DNA from: Natronolimnobius sp. AArcel1
GTDB lineage: Archaea; Halobacteriota; Halobacteria; Halobacteriales; Natrialbaceae
Reading direction: 5' to 3'
Length of the DNA: 64,000 nucleotides
Assembly: GCF_011043775.1 (NCBI RefSeq)
Contig: NZ_JAAKXY010000001.1
Coordinates: 411,617-475,616 of the forward strand
A program made the translations under genes and the position numbers. The notes below the pieces were generated by a model. The model was not told the origin of the DNA. It searched no databases and worked only from the letters and a program-made list of their open reading frames with translations. Shown here piece by piece: positions 1-9,201 of this stretch. The first letter of the stretch is position 1; every line of letters starts with the position of its first letter.

Positions 1-1096
1 ACGTTGCTGCCGTGTCGATCTTCTCGCCGCCCGAAAAGGAGGGCACGCGGTCGCGGCGATCCACCGCGCCGACGCTGATCACGTCCGCAGCGTTCCCCGG
101 CGAAAGTGAGGTTCCCTCCCCGCCGTTGCCGACGCCGGCGACGACGACCGTTCCCGTCTCGCGTGCGTTCTCGAGTGCGTTGACCGTCGCTGGGCCGGGA
201 TTTTGCCACCCCAGACTCAGACTGATAACGTCCGCATCTTCGGCGAGTGCCCACTCGATACCTGCTAACACGTTCGAGGATTGTGCGCGACAGCGGTCGT
301 CACAGTCGGTCGCGACAGCCCCGTGCAACAGCGTTGCATCGGGGGCAACGCCGATGTGGCTCCCACTCTCGTTGCCACCACCGACAATCCCGGAGACACG
401 AGTGCCGTGGCCATCGTAATCCACCGGGTCGGCTGCGGGCTCGTCGCTGAAGTCCTTCCAGCCATCGATCTCGAGATCAGCGTGCTCACCGTCGACGCCG
501 GAGTCGAGGATGGCAACCGTGGTACCGTCACCCCTCGTGTGGAAGTCGTTCCAGACCTCGGGGGCGCGAATCGTCTCGAGGCCGTCTGTGTACGCCTCAC
601 CAGCGCCTCCTGTTGCTGCCGGCGAAGCCGTCACAGCGCTCGAGAGCGTCACCTCTTCGTCGGCCTCGAGTCCACGCACGACCTCGAGTCGCGCTAGGTC
701 TTCGAGTGGCGACTCCGCGCGATCCGTCTCGACCGTCACCAGCGCGGCGTTCGTGACCCAAAAGCCACGCTCGAGGTGGATTCCCTCAGTTGCGTTCGCA
801 TACTGCTCGAGTGGCTGCTGGCTCGTCTCTGCGTGGCTCTGTCGCGCAGCGATGGAGTCCGCGCTTGTCTCAGCGTGTGTCTCGTCGAACGCCTCGAGGC
901 GAACGAGTACAGAAACGGTTCCGTTCGCCTCGGTGAGTTCGTCGTCGATTGGGGCTGGCGCTGTCGCCTCGTCACCGGTCGGCTGTATCGCTCCGACGCC
1001 CCCAGCAAGTGCGACACCCAGGACAACTGTAAATAGGAGGACTGCGGTCGTCACCACCCCGGCACGCGTTCGCCGACCGCTCTGCGCGACAGACAT
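1..1096 (-). CDS. S8 (subtilisin-like) serine protease, C-terminus cut by window edge
   Basis: About 365 residues are visible; the frame stays open to the left edge. A basic N-terminus followed by a hydrophobic stretch (about residues 13-35) looks like a secretion signal or anchor. A propeptide-like acidic region follows to about residue 180. The peptidase S8 triad is partly visible: Asp198 in AILDSGVDGEH, His230 in DGHGTRVSGI, and the oxyanion Asn324 in VAGVGNGGEG. The catalytic Ser lies beyond the edge. This is the halolysin-type arrangement, so the product is probably an extracellular or surface protease. The ATG at 1096 has an A/T-rich TTTAAC element about 30 nt upstream. It sits downstream of leuD, where other haloarchaea often carry leuB, but has its own upstream region and is probably not part of that operon. 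Confidence 0.9.
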   Translation of the reverse strand, partial: MSVAQSGRRTRAGVVTTAVLLFTVVLGVALAGGVGAIQPTGDEATAPAPIDDELTEANGTVSVLVRLEAFDETHAETSADSIAARQSHAETSQQPLEQYANATEGIHLERGFWVTNAALVTVETDRAESPLEDLARLEVVRGLEADEEVTLSSAVTASPAATGGAGEAYTDGLETIRAPEVWNDFHTRGDGTTVAILDSGVDGEHADLEIDGWKDFSDEPAADPVDYDGHGTRVSGIVGGGNESGSHIGVAPDATLLHGAVATDCDDRCRAQSSNVLAGIEWALAEDADVISLSLGWQNPGPATVNALENARETGTVVVAGVGNGGEGTSLSPGNAADVISVGAVDRRDRVPSFSGGEKIDTAAT

Positions 1097-1233
1097 TATC
1101 GAATTGGAGACAGTCAGTGCGGTTAAACATGGCTGTTACACTGATGATTGCATTATCACTCCCTGCGTGACAGCAAAACAAACGCGAGGAGAAAATCGTC
1201 CGCTCGAGTCGATCGAAAACGGCTCCGTATCCG

Positions 1234-1878
1234 TTAGTCAGCGCGTGGAATCGCCGACTCGTCGACGTAGGCCAACTCTTCGGCCTTTTTCTGGACTTCG
1301 CCAGCGTTGGACTTCATCAGCGCCGTCGTATCCCAGACGCCCTCAACAAGGGCCTTGCGCTGGGCGTCGTCGACGGTCACGTCGATGGTCTCCCCGCCAT
1401 AGGTGACGGTTTCAGCCTCAATGTCGATCTCGAGGTCCTGATCGGGGTTTTGATCAACCCAGTCCTGCAGTTCCTGAACCGTCTCCGCGTCGGCGGTGAC
1501 GGTTGGAATCCCGAGTGCGAGGCAGTTGCCCGCGAAAATCTCGGCGAAGCTCTCGCCGATGATTGCATCGATGCCCCAGCGCATCAGCGCCTGCGGGGCG
1601 TGCTCGCGCGAGGAGCCACAGCCGAAGTTGCTGTTGACGACCATCACCGAGGAGTCTTGGAACTGTGCCTCGTTGAACGGGTGGTCTTTCTGATTGTCGT
1701 CATCGTCGAAGCGGACATCGAAGAAGGCGAACTCGCCCAGTCCGTCGAAGGTGACGACCTTCATAAAGCGCGCCGGGATGATCTGGTCGGTGTCGATGTC
1801 GTTGCCACGGATCGGGACGCCCGAGCCGGATACGTAGTCGACTTCTGGAATCTCGACTTCGTCGCCGTCGTCGGTCAT
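1234..1878 (-). CDS. leuD: 3-isopropylmalate dehydratase small subunit
   Basis: Small (swivel-domain) subunit of isopropylmalate isomerase, which converts 2- to 3-isopropylmalate in leucine synthesis. The 214 residues match the family. Visible hallmarks are [15 protein letters not shown] near the N-terminus and [15 protein letters not shown] in the substrate-binding loop. The ATG lies inside the end of leuC (4-nt ATGA overlap), so the two subunits should be translationally coupled. It is the last gene of the leu-ilv run in this window. Confidence 0.95.
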   Translation of the reverse strand: MTDDGDEVEIPEVDYVSGSGVPIRGNDIDTDQIIPARFMKVVTFDGLGEFAFFDVRFDDDDNQKDHPFNEAQFQDSSVMVVNSNFGCGSSREHAPQALMRWGIDAIIGESFAEIFAGNCLALGIPTVTADAETVQELQDWVDQNPDQDLEIDIEAETVTYGGETIDVTVDDAQRKALVEGVWDTTALMKSNAGEVQKKAEELAYVDESAIPRAD

Positions 1879-3296
1879 GCTGTCGTCACCTCCTTCAGTT
1901 CGCGCACGTCAGTAACCTCCCCAGTGATCGCCGCCGCGGCGACCATCTGCGGGTTCATCAGGACGGTGCGGCCGTCCTTGCTGCCCTGACGGCCAACGAA
2001 GTTCCGGTTCGAGGAGGAGGCACAGGCCTCGTCACCCTCGAGTTGGTCCTCGTTCATGCCGAGACACATCGAACAGCCGGCGTTTCGCCACTCGAAGCCG
2101 GCTTCCTCGAAGGTGTCTTTGAGCCCTTCTTGCTCGGCGGCCTCCTGAACGCGCTGACTGCCGGGAACGACCATCGCGCGAACGTCGTCGTCAACCTGAC
2201 GACCCTCGATGATCGCCGCTGCGCGTCGCAGATCAGGCAGTCGAGCGTTCGTACACGAGCCGAGGAAGGTAACGTCGATATCGTAGCCCTCCATCGTCTC
2301 GCCGGGCTCGACGCGCATGTGTTCCTGTGCGCGTCGTGCAGTATCTTGCTTATCCGCTGGCAGGTCTTCCGGCGCTGGAATCGGCTGCGTGATACCGATA
2401 CCCTGTCCTGGTGTGGTTCCCCAGGTGACGACGGGCTCGAGTTCGTTCGCGTCGATGTGGACGACGTCGTCGTATTCGGCGTCCTCGTCGCTCCGGATCG
2501 ACTCCCAGTACGGTTTGAGTTCGTCGAACTTCTCCGGATTCTCCTGGAAGTAATCAGTTTCTTCGAGCCAGTCGTAGGTGGTCTCGTCAGGGTTGACATA
2601 ACCCGCACGAGCGCCGCCCTCGATGGACATGTTACAGATCGACATTCGGCCTTCCATGCCGAGGTTCTCGATAGCCTCGCCGGCGTACTCGTAGACGTAG
2701 CCGACGCCGCCTTCAGTCCCGAGTCGGCGGATGATCTCTAAGATGATGTCTTTCGCTTCGACACCGTCGCCGAGTTCGCCGTCGACCTGGATTTTTCGTA
2801 CCTTCTGTTTCTCCATCGCAACGGTGCCCGTTGCGAGCACGTCCCGAATCTGGCTGGTTCCGATCCCGAACGCGAGTGCGCCGAATGCGCCGTGCGTGCT
2901 CGTGTGGGAGTCGCCACAGACAATCGTCTTGCCGGGCTGGGTCAGTCCCTGCTCCGGCCCGACGACGTGGACGATCCCCTGATCGCCGCTTTCTGGGTCC
3001 GAAAACTCGATACCCGCATCGCGGACGTTCTGCTCGAGTTCGGACATCATCTCTTCGGCGGCGTCCTCCTCGAAGGGGCGAGACTGGTCCGCCGTCGGGA
3101 TGATGTGATCGACCGTTGCGTGGGTCAGTTCGGGGAACGCAACCTCGAGGTCACGTTCCTCGAGCATGCCGAAGGCCTGTGGACTGGTGACCTCGTGGAT
3201 GAGGTGCAGGCCGATGAACAGCTGGTCCTGGCCGGTTGGCAGTTCGGTGACCTTGTGTTCGTCCCAGACCTTGTCGTAGAGCGTGCCCTCGCTCAT
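1875..3296 (-). CDS. leuC: 3-isopropylmalate dehydratase large subunit
   Basis: Catalytic [4Fe-4S] subunit of isopropylmalate isomerase, 473 residues, forming a heterodimer with LeuD. Aconitase-family signatures are clear: [33 protein letters not shown] (first cluster Cys) and the paired cysteines in [11 protein letters not shown] near the C-terminus. The start overlaps the stop of the upstream small gene by ATGA, and its stop overlaps leuD, which shows a tightly coupled operon. Confidence 0.96.
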   Translation of the reverse strand: MSEGTLYDKVWDEHKVTELPTGQDQLFIGLHLIHEVTSPQAFGMLEERDLEVAFPELTHATVDHIIPTADQSRPFEEDAAEEMMSELEQNVRDAGIEFSDPESGDQGIVHVVGPEQGLTQPGKTIVCGDSHTSTHGAFGALAFGIGTSQIRDVLATGTVAMEKQKVRKIQVDGELGDGVEAKDIILEIIRRLGTEGGVGYVYEYAGEAIENLGMEGRMSICNMSIEGGARAGYVNPDETTYDWLEETDYFQENPEKFDELKPYWESIRSDEDAEYDDVVHIDANELEPVVTWGTTPGQGIGITQPIPAPEDLPADKQDTARRAQEHMRVEPGETMEGYDIDVTFLGSCTNARLPDLRRAAAIIEGRQVDDDVRAMVVPGSQRVQEAAEQEGLKDTFEEAGFEWRNAGCSMCLGMNEDQLEGDEACASSSNRNFVGRQGSKDGRTVLMNPQMVAAAAITGEVTDVRELKEVTTA

Positions 3297-3559
3297 TCTG
3301 CGTCCTCTACAGATCGGTTTCCGCGCTCGAAGACGCGGTTTGCGTCCTCGGCGTCGTGTGGCGGGGTGTGTTCAACCTCGGCCATCGTTCGTGTTTCTGA
3401 TTCCTCGTCAGTCCTGTCAGCAGCAGCGTCCGCTTCGCCGCCGTCCGCCGCGACCGTCGGGCCGCGATGGAACAGGTGGCCAGCACGTCGCCCCGTGTAG
3501 GGGTTCGAGTGGCTGACGTCGGCCATCGTTCGTGGTGTGTCGTTCTGATTGTCGCTCAT
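3293..3559 (-). CDS. Small conserved protein between ilvC and leuC, with an internal duplication
   Basis: An 88-residue acidic protein of unknown function, placed 15 nt after ilvC and overlapping leuC by ATGA, so it is almost certainly translated. It contains two copies of one 23-residue unit, at residues 11-33 and 58-80. Each begins TMA[DE]V, has a His at position 7 and a Pro at position 10, and ends F-x-RG; ten of 23 positions are identical. The linker is acidic and of low complexity. I recall a small gene at the same place in the Haloferax ilv-leu cluster, which suggests a conserved role with these enzymes, but I recognise no domain. Confidence 0.75.
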   Translation of the reverse strand: MSDNQNDTPRTMADVSHSNPYTGRRAGHLFHRGPTVAADGGEADAAADRTDEESETRTMAEVEHTPPHDAEDANRVFERGNRSVEDAE

Positions 3560-3574
3560 CGTGTCATCTCCGGA

Positions 3575-4621
3575 TTAGTCGTCTGCTGGAACTTCCTGTG
3601 CCTCAGCGTCGGCGTCTTCGTCTGCCCACGCAAACAGCGCACGCAGTCGCTCGCCGACTTCTTCGATGTTGTGTTCCTGTTCAGCCTGTCGAAGCTGTCC
3701 GTAGCTTGGGCGACCAGCCTGGTTCTCGAGAATCCACTCACGCGTGAACTCGCCGTTCTGGACCTCCTCGAGGACCTCTTCCATGTTCTCGCGGACGGTG
3801 TCGTCGACGATTCGGTCGCCACGGGTGAGACCGCCGTATTCGGCGGTGTCAGAGACGGAGTTCCACATCTCCATGTTGCCGCCTTCGTACATCAGATCGA
3901 CGATCAGTTTGAGCTCGTTCAGGCACTCGAAGTAGGCGATTTCGGGCGAGTAGCCTGCGTCGACGAGCGTCTCGTAGCCGTGTTTGACGAGCGCGGTGAC
4001 GCCGCCACACAGCACAGCCTGCTCGCCGAAGAGGTCGGATTCGACTTCTTCCTGGAACGTCGTCTCGATGACGCCAGCGCGGGCACAGCCGATTGCCTTC
4101 GCGTATGCGAGGGCACGCTCTTGGGCGTTGCCGGTCGTGTCCTGATAGATCGCGAGCAGGCCGGGCGTCCCTTCGTCGTTCTCGTAGTTGCGCCGGACGA
4201 GGTGGCCCGGGCTCTTCGGTGCAACCATCGTCACGTCGACGTTTGCGGATGGCTCGATCTGGTCGTAGTGGATGTTCAGCCCGTGGGCGAACTGCAGCGT
4301 GTCGCCATCCTCGAGGTTTGGCTCGATGTCGTTCTCGTAGACCGTTGCCTGAACGGTGTCGGGAACGAGCACGGAGATGTAAGAGGCCTGCGAGACGGCT
4401 TCGGCTGGCGTCTCGACGGTGAGACCGTCTTCCTCGGCGGCCGAGCGCGAAGACGAACTCTCGCGCAGCCCGACGATCACGTCAACACCGCTCTCGTGGA
4501 GGTTCAGCGCGTGTGCGTGGCCCTGGCTCCCATAGCCCAGCACGGCTACGGTCTCGTCGTCAAGCGTCGATACGTCTGCGTCGTCGTTGTAATAGATCTC
4601 GGTGGTGAATTCGTCAGTCAT
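3575..4621 (-). CDS. ilvC: Ketol-acid reductoisomerase
   Basis: NAD(P)H-dependent isomeroreductase of valine and isoleucine synthesis, 348 residues, class I length. The Rossmann motif [14 protein letters not shown] lies near residue 30, followed by the C-terminal helical domain with the metal-site segment [16 protein letters not shown]. The start chosen is the ATG at 4621 ([14 protein letters not shown]), which fits the family; the frame is open further upstream but that part is the ilvN tail read in another frame. It overlaps the end of ilvN by 8 nt. The C-terminus is very acidic, as usual in halophiles. Confidence 0.95.
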   Translation of the reverse strand: MTDEFTTEIYYNDDADVSTLDDETVAVLGYGSQGHAHALNLHESGVDVIVGLRESSSSRSAAEEDGLTVETPAEAVSQASYISVLVPDTVQATVYENDIEPNLEDGDTLQFAHGLNIHYDQIEPSANVDVTMVAPKSPGHLVRRNYENDEGTPGLLAIYQDTTGNAQERALAYAKAIGCARAGVIETTFQEEVESDLFGEQAVLCGGVTALVKHGYETLVDAGYSPEIAYFECLNELKLIVDLMYEGGNMEMWNSVSDTAEYGGLTRGDRIVDDTVRENMEEVLEEVQNGEFTREWILENQAGRPSYGQLRQAEQEHNIEEVGERLRALFAWADEDADAEAQEVPADD

Positions 4622-5309
4622 CTGTTGTTGTCTGCGTGTATTGTTGGGTCTGCTGTTGGTTCGCCTTGTCGGCGGTCGATGCAGCGTCGTCTGTGCTCGG
4701 GGCTGCTGCCGTCTCGTCAGTGCCGCGTGCAAGCGCCGTCAGCCCGGTCCGGGAAATCTCCCGAATGCCGAACTGGCTGAACGTCTCGACCGCGGCATTG
4801 ATCTTCTGGCGCGCACCCGTAATCTCGAACGTCGCCGTTTCCGGACTCGAGTCGACCGTTTTCGCGTCGTACATGTCCGCAACGGCGTTCACCGCAGCGG
4901 GATCGTGCGCGTCGACCTTCACGAGCGCCAACTCCCGGCGCATCGCATCCGGTTCGAGTTCCCGAACCGAGATGACCGGCAGCAGCTTTCGGAGCTGCTT
5001 TTTGATCTGGTCGATCCCGGGGTCGGGCTCTTCGACGACGACCGTGATCCGCGCACGGTCGTCGTTTTTCGTGGGCCCCACTGTCAAACTCTCGATGTTG
5101 AACTGCCGCCTCGAGAACAGTCCCGAGGCTTCAGCGAGCACGCCGGGTTCGTGTTTGACGAGCGCCGAGATGACGGTTCGGCGGGGTTCGTGGGTCGCTT
5201 CGACTTCGGGGTCGATACGAATTCCTTGTTTGTTTCGCCGTCCCGCTGGCGTTGGGCGCTCTTCCGGTGGTGGACCCTCGAGGCCCTGCTGGTATGTTTC
5301 GTCAGTCAT
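4614..5309 (-). CDS. ilvN: Acetolactate synthase small (regulatory) subunit
   Basis: Regulatory partner of IlvB, 231 residues. An ACT domain begins near residue 45 ([24 protein letters not shown], the hallmark of the family), followed by the C-terminal ALS small-subunit domain ([11 protein letters not shown]... [10 protein letters not shown]). The product probably carries valine feedback control. The start at 5309 overlaps the ilvB stop (ATGA). It has an N-terminal basic/Pro-rich extension and a Gln/Thr-rich tail that look disordered. Confidence 0.93.
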   Translation of the reverse strand: MTDETYQQGLEGPPPEERPTPAGRRNKQGIRIDPEVEATHEPRRTVISALVKHEPGVLAEASGLFSRRQFNIESLTVGPTKNDDRARITVVVEEPDPGIDQIKKQLRKLLPVISVRELEPDAMRRELALVKVDAHDPAAVNAVADMYDAKTVDSSPETATFEITGARQKINAAVETFSQFGIREISRTGLTALARGTDETAAAPSTDDAASTADKANQQQTQQYTQTTTDD

Positions 5310-7126
5310 AGCTGGTCCTCCGTCAGTGCGAACTGGCCATTGTCGCCGCCACTTGGCACCATCGGGTAGACGTTTGCCTGCGGATCGATGTGAACGTCGA
5401 TCACGGAGGGACCGTCGTAGGCGATGGCCTCCTGAATCGTGTCTGCGACATCGTCGTACTCGTCGATGCGATAGCCCTGTGCGCCGAAGGCTTCGGCGAG
5501 TTTGTCGAATTCGGGCATCCACCCGTAATCCGAGGCGGAGTGACGCCCGTCAAAGAAGGCGTCCTGCCACTGGCGGACCATCCCGATGTACTCGTTGTTG
5601 AGCACTGCAACGGTAATGTCGAGGTTCTCGCGGACCGCAACGGACAGGCCCTGTAACGTCATCAGGAACGAGCCGTCGCCGTCAATGCAGATGACCTCCT
5701 GATCGTCATCGGCTGCGACGCGTGCGCCGATTGCTGCAGGCAGTCCGTACCCCATCGTCCCGAGCCCGTGACTCGAGACCCACGTGCGTGGTTCGGTGTA
5801 GGTCCAGTACTGGCAGGCCCACATCTGGTGTTGGCCGACGCCAGTCGTGACGATGGCGTTGTCGCTTGTCGCCTCGTCAAGGGCTTCGACGACGAACTCC
5901 GGTTGAACCGGCCGGTCCTCGGGCGCGTCGTAGGCCATCGAGTAGTCAGATTTCCACTGCTGGCACTGGGCGCGCCACTTTGTCGCCTGTGGCGAAGAGT
6001 CGACGGCCGCTTGCAGCTGTTCGACGACGGTCGCGGCGTCGCCGATCAGTGGATAGTCCGCGTGGATGTTTTTCGAGATTTCGGCGGGATCGATGTCGAT
6101 GTGGATCAGTTCCGCATCAGGGGCGAACGTCTCGATGCCACCAGTTAGGCGGTCGTCGAATCGGGTTCCGATGCCGATCAGGGTGTCACAGTGCGTGATC
6201 GCCATGTTGGCGTAGCCGGTGCCGTGCATGCCGGCCATCTCCATCGAGAGTTCGTGGTCTTCGGGGAACGAGCCGAGGCCGGGCATCGTCGTGATGACCG
6301 GAATCTCGTGTTCGATGGCGAACTCGCGACAGACATCGCTCGCTTCGGCTTTGATGACGCCGCCACCGAGCAGCAAGGCCGGGCGGTCGGCGTTTTCGAT
6401 CCGTTCGGCTGCAGCCGCGACGATTTCCGGGTCGGCCTCCTCTTGGACCTCATAGGTGTCAGGCGTTTTCGGCGCGTCTGGCTCGACCTCGGTGTCAGAT
6501 TTCGTGATGTCTTTCGGCAGGTCGACCAGTGTTGGGCCTGGTCGTCCTTCGCTTGCGAGTGCGAACGCTTCGCTGACATCGGTTCCGACGCGGTCCGGAT
6601 CGGTCGAGAAGGTGTTATCCTTCGTCACTGGTGTTGTGACGCCTGTCGTATCCGTCTCTTGGAAGGCGTCGTTGCCGACGAAATCCGTCGCGACCTGGCC
6701 CGTCAGCGCGACCATTGGGTCAGAGTCCATGTCGGCGTCCGCGAGCCCAGTCACGAGGTTCGTCGCACCTGGCCCCGAGGTTGCCAGACAGATGCCCGGC
6801 TTCCCCGCGACGATGCCGTAGGCGTCGGCTGCGTGCGATGCGCCCTGTTCGTGGGCCATCGTGATGTGCGTGATGTCCGAATCGTACAGCGCGTCGTAGA
6901 CGGGCATGATCGCCCCGCCTTGCACGCCAAAGGCGTACTCGACGCCTGCGTTCTCGAGTGCACGAATCACGGACTCGGCACCGTTCGTGACCGGCTTCGG
7001 CGTCGACTCGCTGTCGGCTTCGGCCTCAGTCTCGGTCGCAGCGTCCGGTGCGGCGCTGTCTGTTATCTGGTCGTCTGCCTGTTCATCGTCGTCTGTCGGT
7101 GTGATTTTGGCTGCGCGTTCGCTCAT
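5306..7126 (-). CDS. ilvB: Acetolactate synthase large subunit
   Basis: Thiamine-diphosphate enzyme, 606 residues, making acetolactate or acetohydroxybutyrate. The N-terminal 50 residues are an acidic extension. Then come the pyrimidine-binding domain with the catalytic Glu (TMAHEQGASHAADAYG), the central FAD-type domain, and the C-terminal ThDP domain with GDGSFLM...NN. The ATG at 7126 is preceded by GGGGGAG, a good Shine-Dalgarno sequence, which settles the start. A 347-nt region separates it from leuA and contains its own promoter and candidate leader (see 7245-7370). Confidence 0.95.
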   Translation of the reverse strand: MSERAAKITPTDDDEQADDQITDSAAPDAATETEAEADSESTPKPVTNGAESVIRALENAGVEYAFGVQGGAIMPVYDALYDSDITHITMAHEQGASHAADAYGIVAGKPGICLATSGPGATNLVTGLADADMDSDPMVALTGQVATDFVGNDAFQETDTTGVTTPVTKDNTFSTDPDRVGTDVSEAFALASEGRPGPTLVDLPKDITKSDTEVEPDAPKTPDTYEVQEEADPEIVAAAAERIENADRPALLLGGGVIKAEASDVCREFAIEHEIPVITTMPGLGSFPEDHELSMEMAGMHGTGYANMAITHCDTLIGIGTRFDDRLTGGIETFAPDAELIHIDIDPAEISKNIHADYPLIGDAATVVEQLQAAVDSSPQATKWRAQCQQWKSDYSMAYDAPEDRPVQPEFVVEALDEATSDNAIVTTGVGQHQMWACQYWTYTEPRTWVSSHGLGTMGYGLPAAIGARVAADDDQEVICIDGDGSFLMTLQGLSVAVRENLDITVAVLNNEYIGMVRQWQDAFFDGRHSASDYGWMPEFDKLAEAFGAQGYRIDEYDDVADTIQEAIAYDGPSVIDVHIDPQANVYPMVPSGGDNGQFALTEDQL

Positions 7127-7244
7127 CAATTCTCCCCCGCCGCGATGTGGCGAGCGGTTGGTCCGGATGGCTGGTGTGATCTCATTGTGGGTGTGGCTGA
7201 TCGCTCTGAAAACGATACGCGTTCGGGTCCGGAACAACGAAGTA

Positions 7245-7337
7245 CTAGGGATGGGGCGAGGACGCCCCTACAATACGAATCGGCGCGAGCGCGCTGCTGT
7301 CGCCCAGATGAGCCGACAGGGAAGCGCGGTTCGTCAT
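7245..7337 (-). CDS. Candidate ilvB leader peptide (30 codons)
   Basis: An ATG at 7337, about 29 nt downstream of a TATA element, opens a 30-residue reading frame ending in TAG. The transcript would be almost leaderless, so this ATG should be used. The peptide holds three Leu, two Ile and one Val. The cluster I-R-I-V lies immediately before a strong GC hairpin that overlaps the last codons. Position and composition suggest a leader peptide controlling ilvB, which starts 118 nt further on. This is inference: no homologue was checked and the peptide is short. Confidence 0.4.
   Translation of the reverse strand: MTNRASLSAHLGDSSALAPIRIVGASSPHP
7253..7268 (-). promoter_or_regulatory. GC hairpin in the ilvB leader (possible attenuator)
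   Basis: Perfect 6-bp inverted repeat (GGGGCG / CGCCCC) with a 4-nt loop in the ilvB leader RNA. It overlaps the end of the 30-codon mini-ORF, just after its Ile-Arg-Ile-Val codons. No U-run follows, so it is not a classical intrinsic terminator. It could affect ribosome passage or access to downstream sequence. Confidence 0.45.
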
Positions 7338-7362
7338 TACTGACGATGTAGGACGCTCGAGC

Positions 7363-7370
7363 CATATAAT
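7363..7370 (-). promoter_or_regulatory. TATA element for the ilvB leader transcript
   Basis: ATTATATG on the minus strand, in the gap between leuA and ilvB. A start of transcription 25-27 nt downstream would fall within a few nt of the ATG at 7337. It implies that ilvBNC-leuCD can be transcribed independently of leuA. Confidence 0.55.
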
Positions 7371-7473
7371 CCTTGTGAGTCGAGCGGCCGATTCGCGCTG
7401 CCTGACTCGCATCGTTCGGTTGCGAGCGCCGTAGCCGATGCTCGCGAACGGAGGCAAACGGGGAAGACATCGC

Positions 7474-8707
7474 TCAGGCGCGCACCTCCTCTCCTTCCTG
7501 TTGGCGGTCAACGTCGGCTTCCTCGGCAAAGCGCTCTAAGTCACTGACTGTGACGCGGCGTTTTTCGGCTCCGTAGTCTTTGACGCGGCGAGTCACGGCG
7601 CGGACCTGGTCCTCGGTGGGGTCGAATCCACGCTCGTGGAGGCGCTCGCGCACGGAGTGCGTGCCGGTGTGTTTGCCCATGACGAGTTTCCGCTCGGCGC
7701 CGACCATTTCGGGGGTCATGACGCCGGGTTCGAAAGTGTCGGAGTTTTCGATGACGCCAGCGGCGTGGATTCCGCTTTCGTGGGAGAAGGCGTTATCGCC
7801 AACGACGGGCTTGTTGCCCGGCGTTTCGATGGTGCTTTTCTCCTCGACGATTTCCGACAGTTCCGTGATGCGGGTCGTGTCGATGCCCGTATCGGTCTGA
7901 TACAGGGATTCGACAGCCATCACGAACTCCTCGTAGGCGGCGTTGCCGGCCCGCTCGCCGATGGAGTTGACCGACACCTGTGCCTGATCTGCACCGGCTT
8001 CGATGCCAGCCAGCGCGTTGGCGGTGGCCAGCCCGAAGTCGTCGTGCGTGTGGACGTCGATCCGTGCGTCAGTGTGGGCACAGACCTTCTCGATCATGGC
8101 CCGGAACCGCGTCGGCGTGGCGACGCCACAGGTGTCGGGAATGTTGATCCAGTCGACGCCGGCCTCGGTGACCGCTTCGATCACGTCGATCAGGAACTGT
8201 TCGTCGGTTCGCGTCGCGTCCATCGGCGAGAACATGCAGGTCGTTCCCGTCTCGGTGATGCGTTCGACCGACTCGACTGCGCGCTGTACTACCTCCTCTC
8301 GAGTGGCGTGCATCGAATCTTCGATCTGGACATCGCTGGTACTGACGAACGTGTGTACCATCTCGACGCCGGAGTCCAGCGCCGCATCGATGTCCTTGTC
8401 GACGACGCGGGCTAACCCGCAGGTCGTCGTCTGTGTCGAAGACGCGATATCACGAACGGCCTCAAACTCCGCGTCCGAGTTGACGGGGAACCCTGCCTCG
8501 ATGACGTGGGTGCCCATCTCATCTAAGATCGCGGCGATCTGCCGTTTGTCGTCGTACGAGAACGAAGTCCCGGGCGACTGCTCACCATCCCGGAGGGTGG
8601 TATCGAAGACACGTGCTGACTCTATTTCGTCAGTGGAATCTAACGTGCCCTGGAAGAACTCGACCCCCCTGACTGGTGTCAGAGGACGAGGCGTCGTGTG
8701 AAGACAT
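7474..8707 (-). CDS. leuA: 2-isopropylmalate synthase / citramalate synthase family protein, start frame uncertain
   Basis: HMGL-like TIM-barrel enzyme; the location points to the first step of leucine synthesis. Visible motifs are FDTTLRDGEQSPG (metal/catalytic), HTHDDFGLATAN (metal His pair) and NSIGERAGNAAYEE. It ends about 400 residues after the first motif, so it lacks the long LeuA regulatory dimer domain. The start is anomalous. The conserved VEFFQGTL segment has no ATG, GTG or TTG just upstream in frame. The ATG at 8707, about 31 nt below a TATA box, is in another frame, separated from VEFFQGTL by a run of six G (minus strand, 8664-8669). With five G the frames would join. Alternatives are a CTG start at 8682 or an unlikely in-frame upstream ATG at 8835. 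Confidence 0.85.
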
Positions 8708-8734
8708 TGTATCCAAATCCGAGGTGCGACAACA

Positions 8735-8742
8735 TATATAAA
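8735..8742 (-). promoter_or_regulatory. TATA box of leuA
   Basis: TTTATATA on the minus strand, centred about 31 nt before the ATG at 8707. It implies a transcript with only a few nt of leader, and so argues that this ATG, although out of frame with the leuA body, is the intended start. Confidence 0.6.
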
Positions 8743-9201
8743 TGTACCGCTGACACCCGTCCAAATCGATGAGTTACCACGCCACAGAGAGACACAGATA
8801 TCAAAAAATCGCACGACATAAACGCCCTTATACATTCTGTATGGACTATTATCATACCAGTCGAACGCCACCGAAACACCGTCTGGGTCCGACAGTAGGT
8901 GCCATTTGCCCCCGATACCGAGCCGAACGCGCTGGCGCGCGCTGTTGGTGGACAGTTGCCCACTGTCGGACGCGCTACAAGGTAGAAAACTCCTATTTTC
9001 TATTTCTGAAGTTCTTAGGTAGTTATTTGGCCACTGAAGAGTCCTCGAGCGTGACGGTCTCTCTCGTGCTGGGCGCAACACGGACGATTCGGCGCTTCAC
9101 GGACGACTCGAAGACGACTCGGGTGTGACAGCCCGCTCTCGATCATGTCGACACATCGAGAGAGGCGAACGTTTTTCTTATCCCGGTTCGACGCTGGCGA
9201 T
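8743..9201. other. Intergenic region upstream of leuA, with a short inverted repeat
   Basis: No convincing gene on either strand. It holds the region upstream of the leuA promoter and, at the right end, an A/T-rich TATA-like stretch (about 9172-9180) for the next gene. A 6-bp inverted repeat GACAGT-n5-ACTGTC lies at 8951-8967, and a related TCCGACAGT half is seen near 8888. These could be regulator sites but are weak. The segment around 8985-9025 is notably A/T-rich. Confidence 0.5.

Noticed and set aside
7474-9081. Full 535-codon open frame as the true length of LeuA
   Set aside because: The first ~139 residues have unlike composition and precede a good TATA box; LeuA relatives begin near VEFFQGTL.
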